A DNA stretch of 11,537 nucleotides from JAWWPY01 sp036394075 (GTDB lineage Bacteria > Actinomycetota > Actinomycetes > Streptosporangiales > Streptosporangiaceae), in NCBI GenBank assembly GCA_036394075.1, contig DASWFT010000284.1, positions 1 through 11,537 of the forward strand, written 5' to 3'. The notes beneath the pieces are model-generated. The model ran no database searches. It was not told the origin of the DNA and saw only the letters and a program-made list of their open reading frames with translations. Made by a program: the position numbers and the translations under genes. Below are positions 1-6,250 of the stretch, one piece after another. The first letter of the stretch is position 1. Every line of letters begins with the position of its first letter.

Positions 1-141
1 CGCATGCAGCGAGTCGACGCCGAGGCCAGGCGGCTGACGGATCTCGGGGCCACGCTCACCGGAGCCCTGAGCGAGGACGGCCTCGATCACTACGCGGTGG
101 GGATGAAGGACCCCGAGGGCAACGAGTTCGACATCAACTGA
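1..141 (+). CDS. VOC (glyoxalase/bleomycin-resistance fold) family protein, 3' end only
   Basis: Frame 1 is open from the window edge to a TGA at 139-141, giving 46 residues of a C-terminus. The end contains DPEGNEFDI, the usual closing strand of a VOC/glyoxalase-like domain, in which the Glu of the GNEF segment is often a metal or active-site ligand. An upstream helix (AEARRLTDLGAT) and a beta strand ending YAVGMKDPEG fit the last beta-alpha-beta-beta module of the family. The substrate cannot be told: the family covers glyoxalases, dioxygenases and antibiotic-binding proteins. The start and most of the protein lie outside the window. The family call is firm for so short a piece; a more specific function is not supported. 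Confidence 0.8.
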   Translation, partial: RMQRVDAEARRLTDLGATLTGALSEDGLDHYAVGMKDPEGNEFDIN

Positions 142-469
142 CGCCTTCGCCCGCCCAGCTCCTCGTGCCGGAGCTGCTAACTTATTGCAGTGCCATCCAC
201 TTGTCAGGCTTCGCCAGTGGCGCGAACCCGCCCTGGCATAGACCGCGTGGGCGTCCTCCGTGCCCAGCAATATGCGCCGCAGGCCGCAGGGTTCATGGCA
301 GCAGGTGCAGCTTCCTGGTGATCTTGTCTACCCGGTTGCGGGGGCCGACCAGGCTGAAGGCGCAGACGTTCAGGTCTGCCGGACCGGTGCTGGCGAGCTT
401 CCTGCAGTCGATGGCCAGCACCATCCCGCCAGTGGACGGCCAGGAACCGTGGTGATCGCTGACGCCTCA
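142..469. other. Gene-free stretch, probably degenerate mobile-element DNA
   Basis: I see no convincing gene in these 328 bases. On the minus strand a short open stretch (about 322 to 450) reads as a plausible protein piece containing KLASTGPADLNVCAFSLVG, but I cannot assign it to a family and it has no credible start. Open plus-strand frames here have the composition of shadow frames. Position next to the frameshifted integrase suggests this is eroded DNA of the same element, but that is inference. I found no copy of the tRNA-derived 44-bp repeat here that could mark the left end of an element. Confidence 0.4.
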
Positions 470-926
470 GAATGGCCTGGGCTTCCTGTCGCCGCGTGGC
501 CGCGCGCCCAGCCGGGGACCGCCTTCACACCGCCTCGCGGCAGCCGCACACGCAGCTTCACGGAAGACACTCCGTTTGGGGTGCTGGCTGCCCATCCGGC
601 CTGGGCTGACCCCGCACGGACTCCGCCACGGACACAAGACCTGGATGGCCGAAGATGGCATCCCCGAGATCCTCCAGGCCCTTCGGTAGGCCACACAGTC
701 CCGGGGATGCGCGGCGTCTACACCCATTCTCCGACACGATGCGCGCCGAACTCAAAGGCGCCCTGCAGGCTGGGAGGCATCCCTGCGCGACCGCGTGGCC
801 ATCGCACCCCACTCGCCCGTCCCACTGCTGGACGATCTGCTCGCCCCGTACCGGGAGATCCCCGCGAAGTTGATCTCCCAAATTCCTCCCAACACGTGGC
901 AAGGCCCCGCCCGGCTGCTAGGCTGA
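470..926 (+). pseudogene. Tyrosine-recombinase (phage-type) integrase, C-terminal half with several frameshifts
   Basis: Read across frames, the plus strand spells the catalytic half of an actinobacterial tyrosine integrase. The order is EWPGLPVAAWP...PP (frame of 470), WLPIRPGLTPHGLRHGHKTW and MAEDGIPEILQALR ending at a stop (frame of 585), GHTVPGMRGVYTH (frame of about 686), SDTMRAELKGALQA (third frame), and WEASLRDRVAIAPHSP through LISQIPP to a TGA at 924-926 (frame of 771). The box-II HxLR motif, the GH motif and the nucleophile Tyr (GVYTH) are all recognisable, so the ancestor was an active-type integrase. At least four frame changes, one bringing an in-frame TAG after ILQALR, make it non-functional. 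The N-terminal half is missing or unrecognisable. It ends 48 bp before a duplicated 3' half of tRNA-Val, where an integrase gene is expected to sit next to its attachment site. Confidence 0.85.
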
Positions 927-974
927 AACTTGTCAGCCGAGCTTCTGACCTGGCCCGATGCCTTTCTTTCACTC

Positions 975-1018
975 GTGGGCGCAACTGGGTTCGAACCAGT
1001 GACCCCTCGCTTATAAGG
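975..1018. repeat. Duplicated 3' half of tRNA-Val (att-site scar), copy 1
   Basis: This 44-base stretch matches 4517-4560 at 43 of 44 positions; the single difference is A at 1013 against G at 4555. In copy 2 the repeat is the 3' half of the minus-strand tRNA-Val gene: acceptor 3' strand, T arm, variable loop, 3' strand of the anticodon stem, and loop. Copy 1 stops there: the 5' half of a tRNA does not follow, so it is not a tRNA gene. Duplication of the 3' part of a tRNA gene is the classic footprint of integrase-mediated insertion, because the incoming att site restores the tRNA. The mismatch falls in the anticodon (position 36), which no longer matters in a fragment. Confidence 0.85.
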
Positions 1019-1832
1019 GTTGTCACCACCACTCCCCCACCTGCGGCTTGTTCCATCACCCCAGGTCACAAGCAGCAGGACCGAGCACAACGAAAGCGTG
1101 AGGGAGCCTGGCTGAGCAGAGCGGGCTCCCATTTGCGCTCCCACTTCATGATCACCAACCCGGGGGGCAGCGACACCAGCAACGTCGGTCGTGCCAGGCG
1201 CAGGCTGTTGGCCACGGCCACTTCGGCCTGCCTCGGAACGGCTCCAGACGACACATGATCTAGTCTAGCTACGCAGGGTGAATGCCGCTGCGAGCGTTTA
1301 TTGCTCATACAAGCGCCTGCCGAGTATGCGCTGGCGGGCGATGGCGTATCGGCGTGGCCGGCACAGAATGAGTAGTTCTGGGCGTCCTTGGTCCCGCAGG
1401 CGATTACCTACCGCTGACTCCGGTCATACCATTGGCGGCGGGGTACGGCATGCTGCCCGGCACGCTGGGTACCCGTTCACTGCGGTGGTGACCTGGGTTT
1501 AGGGATCGGAATTGCTTGACCGCCTCGTTGATCACCGCCAGCGCCTGTTCGGTCCGCTCGGGTCCACGTCAGCCCGCTGTCGGCAGCCTCGATGGCTGGT
1601 TGTATTCGGGCTTGTCAGCGCTTCCAGTGCATCTGGTGACAGCGAGTTTCCCATAGCCCGCCACACACGTGGCTTACCGATCTGCGGCGGACCAGAAATC
1701 ATGGCCGCAATTGCTGTGGCCGCCCTGGAATCGCTGGATAACCAGTCGGCCTGGTTTCCGCGGCGGCCATCGCCGAGTGCAGCTGTTGCTGATCGTCACC
1801 GCTGCGCCACTGCCGGCCCATGCATCTCATCT
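1019..1832. other. Gene-free degenerate stretch inside the integration relic
   Basis: About 800 bases have no supportable gene in either orientation: open frames are short, lack starts with ribosome binding sites, and resemble no family I know. Two small points stand out. At 1124-1144 there is a 21-base sequence repeated at 4345-4365. On the minus strand around 1503-1562 a 20-residue piece reading RTEQALAVINEAVKQFRSL looks like one helix of a TPR-type repeat, possibly a protein remnant. Both are too short to call. The stretch is less G/C-rich than the gene-dense right half of the window, as expected for decaying foreign DNA. Confidence 0.4.
1124..1144. repeat. Short direct repeat shared with 4345-4365
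   Basis: The two 21-base sequences agree at 19 positions (GGCTCCCAT-N-T-N-CGCTCCCAC). In one plus-strand frame both would read GSHLRSH. One lies about 105 bp inside the left tRNA-derived repeat and the other about 150 bp inside the right one. They may be remnants of related sequence near both element ends. Functional meaning is unknown. Confidence 0.45.
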
Positions 1833-2061
1833 TCCGGCCGAGTTCCTGCGGCTGGTGTTGGTAGTCCTCGATCCAGGCGGGAACCCTGGCCCTGGCCGCT
1901 GCCCTGGTGGCGAAATGCTCGCACCGCCGCAGCTCGAATTCCCCGGTGGACTGCCAGGACTCGATGACCGCGTTATCGAGGGCCGAGCCGGGCCTGCCCA
2001 TTGGAATGCTGCACGCCAAGGCGCGGCAACGCGCAAAGTGGGAATGTACCTGGTGATCATG
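1833..2061 (-). pseudogene. IS3-family transposase (OrfB, rve/DDE domain), C-terminal fragment with frameshift
   Basis: On the minus strand the reading starts with a degenerate second-Asp motif (HDHQVHS, corresponding to the usual HSDxGSQYTS). It continues through CRALACSIPMGRPGSALDN to AVIESWQSTGEFELRRCEHF and ARARVPAWIEDY. The SMGRPGSxxDNAxxES segment carrying the catalytic Glu is diagnostic of the IS3 OrfB/integrase-core type. One extra base after IEDY shifts the frame; in the next frame the text continues NTSRRNSAG, matching the family's usual YNxxRRHSA. The N-terminal two thirds, OrfA and terminal inverted repeats were not found. It is a dead fragment. Confidence 0.8.
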
Positions 2062-2334
2062 GAGAAACGCGATCCCCCGCCTGGGCTGACGGCCTCAGCC
2101 ACCAGCCCCCAGGCCGCGCCATCCGCCGCGTCACCGCACTCTGCCCGCGACTCGCACGAACCCGGAAACCCTGGGCGATTCATCCACGCCGGTGAGTCTG
2201 GACCTGTCAGCGGGTGGAACCCTCAACACCTGCCGTGCTTTCGTTCGGTTGCGCGGTGGATGCTCAGGTGAGCGGAGGGAGGGGAGGTCTGGCAGGTCAC
2301 CCGGTCATGACCACCGCTATCGGCGGCGGGTGTA
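2062..2334. other. Non-coding spacer between transposase relic and glycosidase gene
   Basis: I see no gene here. It lies downstream of the minus-strand glycosidase, but no strong hairpin terminator was found near 2240-2334. Confidence 0.4.
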
Positions 2335-3990
2335 TCAGCCTCCGCTGTGGATCCTGACGATGGCGGCGGTTGTGGCCCTGACGGTCAGGCTGATTCCCGC
2401 CCGCGGATCGCCGGGTAGGACGCTCCATTTCCCATCCCAGGGGGTGTCGCCGGTGATCGCGGCGCCGCCGAGCGTGGCACTGGCCCCCGTGGCGTCCTCT
2501 GGCTCCCCGCTGGCGAGCGTCATGATCTCCGCACCCTGCAGCCCCGGGCCGGGCGGGACGATCGTTACGGCCGCATCCGCAGCATCCTCTCCGTGTGTCT
2601 TGTTGATGATCGTGACGTAATGCACGCCGGCTCCGCCGATGCCATAGGCGGTCAGGTTGATGCCGTCCGCATTCCCGATCGCGACGGGCTTGACCTGCCC
2701 TGCCGAGCCTAGAGCGAACGCTTTGATCCCGTACCCCTTCGGGGTGATCGCATAGCCTCCGGCGGGTGCGGCAGGATCCGGCACGATCGTGTCGGTGTAA
2801 AGCCACTGCTTGTTGTGGAAATTCACGCCCGCGGCCGCGTGTGCTGCCCACCAGTGCAGATAATCCAGCGCCCACAGCGCCGAGGCAAACGCATTGCTCG
2901 CTCCCGGGACGCCGGTGAGGTAGTCATTCGATTCGGTGAGCCGGTAGCGCAGGCCAGCAGCGGCCACCGGAGCGAGATGGTTCGTATAGAGCCAGGGATA
3001 GGGGGTGTAGGTGGTGCGCGCCGGCTGAGTCCCGATCGCGGTGCCGTTCACCCATTCGGGGGACAGCATATTGCTGATCGCCTGCTGAGCGGTTGTCTTC
3101 CCCGGGTCTCCCCCCACGTAGTAATGCTGTGTGATATCTGCTATCCGGTCAGAATCCCTTTCATCACTGGCGAACTGCTGCGTCCACGACACGCCGTTTT
3201 CAGCGTCGGGGGTGTAAGTCAGCGTGCTGTATGCCCCGGTGTCTGGCCCAGCCAACGGCGCCCCGGGCGCCGCGTCCCCGACCGCGTCGGCGAAGCTCCG
3301 CCAGCTGGCCAGGTAGGAGGTGTACGCACTGCCCGGCACCCCCGGGATCTCCTCGTAGATCGCCGGGTCAAACGGATGGCCCGCGTAGGTATGAAATGCA
3401 TGCCAATCCGGCTCGTTCCCGATGGCGAAGCTGGCTACATTCTCCCGGTAGTGATGCCAGATGTACCCAGCGGCCTGGGCATCAACCGACTTCAGGTCAC
3501 CGATTGGCTTTGCCCTGGGGCTGAGCAGGCGGAGCGAGTAGATGACCTTCACCTCGGCCACGGCGGCGAAAGCAAACAAGTTGTCGATTCCGGTGAAGCC
3601 ATCGCTGCCTGTGCCCGCGGGAATAAAATCATCCACCGAGCCTCCGCCGATCCGCAGGTTGCGCAGCCCCAGATTGCGAAAGAGGGCGACAAGCGAATTG
3701 TTTGCCGGGCTGAACAGGTAGCCTTCCACACCAGCGTTGCCGGGATTGAGCGGCCCCCGTTCGAAACTCAGCCCAGCGAAATCGTCGGGGACCACCGGCC
3801 CGGAGTGCTCAGCGTCAATGGTGATCGTTATGGGGTGAGAGCCCGGCCGGGCGTACCGCGACCCGGCGCCCCGGTAACGCCGACCGGCCAGTATCCGCCG
3901 GACGGCCCCATGCAGGCGGGAGGATGGCGGCACCCTCACCGCGGCCACAGCGGGGCCAGAAAGTGCGCCAGAGCACGCCGCAAGCAGCAT
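2335..3990 (-). CDS. Glycoside hydrolase, GH79-like (beta-glucuronidase/heparanase type), probably exported
   Basis: The 551-residue product has the layout of a bacterial GH79 enzyme: a TIM-barrel followed by a beta-sandwich C-terminal domain. An N-terminal strand (PDDFAGLSFERG, about 68-79) leads to NLGLRNLRIGGGSVD (106-120), a family hallmark. The acid/base Glu is in GNEPDWH (Glu193) and the likely nucleophile is Glu353 in RLTESNDY; GVNFHN follows at 388-393. Residues after about 430 form the beta-rich tail. Expected activity is hydrolysis of glucuronide-type linkages; the exact sugar cannot be read from sequence. The N-terminus reads MLLAACSGALSG, with a lipobox-like LAAC but only five residues before the Cys, and an in-frame stop lies ten codons upstream. 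The signal peptide is therefore short or was cut by a frameshift. It is the only intact gene inside the tRNA-Val integration relic and has lower GC than aceE (spot lines about 48-62% against 67-70%), suggesting transfer. Confidence 0.82.
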   Translation of the reverse strand: MLLAACSGALSGPAVAAVRVPPSSRLHGAVRRILAGRRYRGAGSRYARPGSHPITITIDAEHSGPVVPDDFAGLSFERGPLNPGNAGVEGYLFSPANNSLVALFRNLGLRNLRIGGGSVDDFIPAGTGSDGFTGIDNLFAFAAVAEVKVIYSLRLLSPRAKPIGDLKSVDAQAAGYIWHHYRENVASFAIGNEPDWHAFHTYAGHPFDPAIYEEIPGVPGSAYTSYLASWRSFADAVGDAAPGAPLAGPDTGAYSTLTYTPDAENGVSWTQQFASDERDSDRIADITQHYYVGGDPGKTTAQQAISNMLSPEWVNGTAIGTQPARTTYTPYPWLYTNHLAPVAAAGLRYRLTESNDYLTGVPGASNAFASALWALDYLHWWAAHAAAGVNFHNKQWLYTDTIVPDPAAPAGGYAITPKGYGIKAFALGSAGQVKPVAIGNADGINLTAYGIGGAGVHYVTIINKTHGEDAADAAVTIVPPGPGLQGAEIMTLASGEPEDATGASATLGGAAITGDTPWDGKWSVLPGDPRAGISLTVRATTAAIVRIHSGG

Positions 3991-4516
3991 GACCAGGTCG
4001 TTCCCAGTGGCAGGAACGGCCTAACTGCTATCACGAGCATCGTTCCCGGCGCTGGCCCCTCCCGCCCCGCACACCGGCACCTGACCAGTGGCCTGCGCGG
4101 AGCGGAGCGGTCCGGCGGGCTAGTGCTCCGCGCTGAACTTGCTTCTCTGCAGCAGTCGCCGTAGGTGGCCAGCCGTGGTTGCGCTCCCATCATCCCTCCC
4201 GCCACGGCTTGAGGGACGATCGACCCAGGTCGGCGGACCTAGCCTGACCCGAGAGTCTTGGCTGGTCCTGGCCGCAGCAGGTCCAGAGCAGCGGGGATCT
4301 TGCCGACCCACAGAGGCCGACGGACAGTGCCTCGGAGCAAATCCGGCTCCCATCTACGCTCCCACTACCCAACCCAGAAACGCCAAGAGCACTGCCAGAC
4401 AGGGACGTGAGCTGGGCAAACGCCGCAGACCCCGACCGGTGACCCCGCACTCTCCAGGCCAGTCATCACCAGCCGCCAAGACCCCGGAAACTGGCTGGCA
4501 ACGCTTTGACCTGGGA
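3991..4516. other. Gene-free stretch between glycosidase start and tRNA-Val
   Basis: No supportable gene is seen in 526 bases. The part next to 3990 must hold the promoter of the minus-strand glycosidase, but no clear -35/-10 pair stands out. A second minus-strand frame just upstream (MLVIAVRPFLPLG...) ends out of frame with the glycosidase and might be its displaced signal-peptide start. The part nearer the tRNA is where the integrase of an inserted element would be expected. Only a short repeat (4345-4365) and integrase-tail-like text survive, too degenerate to annotate as a gene. Confidence 0.4.
4345..4365. repeat. Short direct repeat shared with 1124-1144
   Basis: This is the second copy of the 21-base sequence described at 1124-1144, with 19 of 21 bases identical and in the same orientation. 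It lies about 150 bp from the tRNA-Val 3' end. Confidence 0.45.
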
Positions 4517-4560
4517 GTGGGCGCAACTGGGTTCGAACCAGTGACCCCTCGCTTGTAAGG
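4517..4560. repeat. tRNA-Val 3'-half direct repeat (att core), copy 2
   Basis: This is the 3' half of the functional tRNA gene plus one flanking base, matching 975-1018 at 43 of 44 positions. Divergence begins exactly at 4561, inside the 5' strand of the anticodon stem, placing the end of the recombination core at the anticodon arm. Confidence 0.85.
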
Positions 4561-4589
4561 CGAGTGCTCTACCACTGAGCTATGCGCCC
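4518..4589 (-). tRNA. tRNA-Val (anticodon UAC)
   Basis: The minus strand folds into a complete cloverleaf. The acceptor stem is GGGCGCA with TGCGCCC, the D stem GCTC with GAGC, and the anticodon stem CTCGC with GCGAG around loop CTTACAA. The variable loop is GGGTC, and the T stem ACTGG with CCAGT surrounds TTCGAAC. Loop positions 34-36 are T, A, C, so the anticodon is UAC, reading GUA/GUG valine codons. The discriminator base is A (4518) and CCA is not encoded. Its first ten bases overlap the last codons and stop of the upstream APH-like gene on the same strand. Its 3' half was the integration target of the element to its left and is duplicated at 975-1018. Confidence 0.95.
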
Positions 4590-5803
4590 GCCGCACCGGG
4601 GCGACCGGGCTTAGCGTACCGTTTCTCCGCCCTGCCTAGGTGATGCGAGGCTCGCTCCGCGATGGCCGGGCTCACCGCCAGGCGGTTGCGCAACCGCTCC
4701 AGCCGGATGTCCATCGAGGCACCGCCTATGCCCCTGACGAGCGCCTCCTCGAAATAGATGGCCCCGACGAAAGCCGTCCCGAAGCGGACCCCGTCCGGCA
4801 GCAGGTCCAGCTCCGCAGGCCCGAGGACCCGCTGCGTGGCATAGCCCTCCGCGACGGCGGCGATCCGCTCGTCGTCGGGTTGGATATGCCATGCCTCGAG
4901 CTGGTCAGGCGGCAGGTCCTGGTCCAGGTGGCACTCCAAGAGGCAATGGCCGAGGTCGAGCACCGGCAGCCCGAGGCCGCTGGTTTCCCAGCCGATCAGG
5001 GTGACGCCGACCGGGCCGGCCCCGACCGGCGCCGGATCGGCACCCGCCGCCGCCCCGGCACCGACCGCCGCCGGGCCGGCCCTGGCGGCCGCCGGGGCGG
5101 CACCGGTCAGGATGGCGTTCCCCGGCCTCGCGTCACCGTGCACAACAGCCTGGGGAAGATCTCGCGCATGCTGGTGCACCGCCTCGATGGTCTGCCGGAA
5201 TGCGCCATGGAGCGGCCGCCACGACGGGGGCAGGAGCGCCTCAACCGAGTCGAGACGGCGCAGCGTCGCCGGGACGGCGGCCTCCAGGTGCCAGGCCGAC
5301 TTAGCGGCTGACTGACCCGGGTCCCGCTCCCTCTCGACCGCGCCAGATGCCACACCAGGTGCCACGACGGCTGGCAGCGAATGCAGCCAGCCGAGCGCTT
5401 CGCCGAGCAGGCCCAGCTGGCCGCGGTCCGGCCGCAGGGCCGTCCCGGCCACGAACGTGGTCGCCAGAGTCAGCCACGCTCCCGCCAGCCCGACGAGCTC
5501 GCCGGTCCGGGTGAGGACGACGCGGGGTGCCGGATAGCCGCGCTCCGCCAGCCAGGCTAGCGTCGCGGCCCGGCTGGTCACCAAGTCGAGCATGGTGGCC
5601 GCCCCGCACCCAATGAAGTCCGCTCCCACCGGGGCGTCTGCGCGCAACGCCCGGACGACCACAGACTCCCCGTCAGGCTGCATCAGGCGGTAAGCGACCC
5701 GCGTGCCCCGGACCGAGCCGTGCACGTGCCGGATGTCGGACGGGCGGATGGTGCGCTGGTGGTATTCGCGCAAGATGCGCCCCACCACCGCGGCGTCGGT
5801 CAA
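4580..5803 (-). CDS. Aminoglycoside-phosphotransferase-fold (APH/choline kinase) family protein, possible pseudokinase
   Basis: The 407-residue product has a kinase-like fold. The catalytic loop is VVHGDARPGN (221-229; Asp224 catalytic, Asn229 metal ligand), and VLDLGHCLLE (281-290) matches the conserved Asp after the metal loop. The metal-binding Asp normally found in the I-D-W motif is Gly271 here (LIGWETSG; codon GGC at 4991-4993), and the N-lobe VVVRAL segment has Arg where Lys is common. Phosphotransfer may therefore be impaired, unless this is a sequencing error. Residues 235-265 form an Ala/Gly/Pro-rich insertion between catalytic and metal loops. The start is TTG, 17 bp after the zinc-ribbon gene, behind GGAGGTAAAGGGGG. 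No in-frame ATG/GTG exists upstream; a GTG pair at codons 6-7 is an alternative. The substrate is unknown, and nothing argues for antibiotic resistance. The TAG stop (4580-4582) lies inside tRNA-Val. Confidence 0.85.
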   Translation of the reverse strand: MTDAAVVGRILREYHQRTIRPSDIRHVHGSVRGTRVAYRLMQPDGESVVVRALRADAPVGADFIGCGAATMLDLVTSRAATLAWLAERGYPAPRVVLTRTGELVGLAGAWLTLATTFVAGTALRPDRGQLGLLGEALGWLHSLPAVVAPGVASGAVERERDPGQSAAKSAWHLEAAVPATLRRLDSVEALLPPSWRPLHGAFRQTIEAVHQHARDLPQAVVHGDARPGNAILTGAAPAAARAGPAAVGAGAAAGADPAPVGAGPVGVTLIGWETSGLGLPVLDLGHCLLECHLDQDLPPDQLEAWHIQPDDERIAAVAEGYATQRVLGPAELDLLPDGVRFGTAFVGAIYFEEALVRGIGGASMDIRLERLRNRLAVSPAIAERASHHLGRAEKRYAKPGRPGAAGA

Positions 5804-5820
5804 GGCTGGACCAGCCCCCT

Positions 5821-6195
5821 TTACCTCCTCACGGCGTTGCGGCCGAGCACCCGGTCAAGGGCGAGGGCCACCTCCTCGGACAGCCCGGGCGCCTGGCCAC
5901 CGTGAAGCAGCTCACCGGCGACAGCGCCGCCCGGCGTGCTGAACCGGCCAGCCTCATCAGGCACACCGCTGGGCGGAACGACCGTCCGGCAGTCGCGGCA
6001 CTCGACCTCTCCAAGCCGACGGACCAGGTGCACGCCGCCACACCGGGGGCAACGGTCGAGGTCGCCTACCCAGTCGTGGGCGACCTGGCAGTCCGGGCAC
6101 ACCAGCACCTGGCAGTCGTTGCGAACCCCGCGCCGCCACGGGCTCTGCCCGCGGTCGGGGTCGGTCTGCCGTGCGCCGCAGCGATAGCAGGGCAT
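5821..6195 (-). CDS. Small protein with two zinc ribbons
   Basis: The 124-residue product contains four CxxC knuckles: Cys3/Cys6, Cys33/Cys36, Cys49/Cys52 (CPRCGG) and Cys66/Cys69. An extra Cys is at 28. Pairing in order gives two zinc ribbons filling the first 70 residues. The tail (about 75-124) is Gly/Pro-rich, then ends in a helix (LSEEVALALDRVLGRN). Such ribbons bind nucleic acid or protein partners; no enzymatic motif is seen and I do not recognise a named family. The ATG is at 6195 and the TAA at 5821. The last codons (GTG AGG AGG TAA) supply the ribosome binding site of the downstream APH-like gene 17 bp away, so the two are probably translated from one mRNA. It starts 50 bp after the ahpE stop, beyond a hairpin. 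Confidence 0.75.
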   Translation of the reverse strand: MPCYRCGARQTDPDRGQSPWRRGVRNDCQVLVCPDCQVAHDWVGDLDRCPRCGGVHLVRRLGEVECRDCRTVVPPSGVPDEAGRFSTPGGAVAGELLHGGQAPGLSEEVALALDRVLGRNAVRR

Positions 6196-6231
6196 CGAGC
6201 TGTCCGCTCACTCGCCCGGACGCGCCCGGAT

Positions 6232-6250
6232 CCTAGGGCGTGGCCCTAGG
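6232..6250 (-). terminator. Hairpin at the ahpE stop codon
   Basis: CCTAGGG-CGTGG-CCCTAGG is a perfect 7-bp stem with a 5-base loop, and it contains the ahpE TAG (6246-6248). No T-run follows, as is common in actinobacteria. It may be a weak terminator or an mRNA 3'-end stabiliser; with the next gene only 50 bp on, readthrough is likely. Confidence 0.45.

Larger units (their letters stand above)
975..4560. mobile_element. Relic of an integrative element inserted at tRNA-Val, bounded by 44-bp direct repeats
   Basis: The outer limits are the two direct copies of the tRNA-Val 3' half (975-1018 and 4517-4560). Inside lie an IS3-type transposase fragment, long degenerate stretches and one intact GH79-like gene. 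No intact integrase, excisionase, replication or transfer gene is visible, so the element is dead or strongly reduced. The integrase relic lies just outside the left repeat with its 3' end facing it. The simplest reading is two tandem insertions at one tRNA: an outer element whose integrase abuts repeat 1, and a second element between the repeats. That history is inference; the repeats and their tRNA origin are seen directly. Confidence 0.65.

Noticed and set aside
975..1050. Second tRNA gene
   Set aside because: Only the 3' half is present; the sequence after 1018 does not supply the anticodon 5' strand, D arm or acceptor 5' strand.
260..1258. 332-codon plus-strand frame across the integrase relic
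   Set aside because: It picks up true integrase text only in patches and then reads through the tRNA-derived repeat (NWVRTSDPSL), so it is a by-product of frameshifts and not a gene.
2815..4164. 449-codon open frame on the plus strand
   Set aside because: It lies entirely opposite the GH79-like gene and upstream spacer, has no recognisable domain, and its composition is that of an antisense shadow.
142..4517. Novel defence or toxin-antitoxin system within the relic
   Set aside because: I searched for nuclease, helicase, reverse-transcriptase, TIR and toxin-like motifs and found none; apart from the glycosidase only integrase and transposase fragments are recognisable.
5009..5101. Short-repeat array resembling a CRISPR or minisatellite
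   Set aside because: The GCC/GGC-rich repeats are irregular and short, lie within an open coding frame, and lack uniform spacers.
4580..5803. Aminoglycoside resistance gene
   Set aside because: The APH fold is shared by many kinases of unrelated substrates; the metal-binding Asp is missing and no resistance-type subfamily motif is seen.
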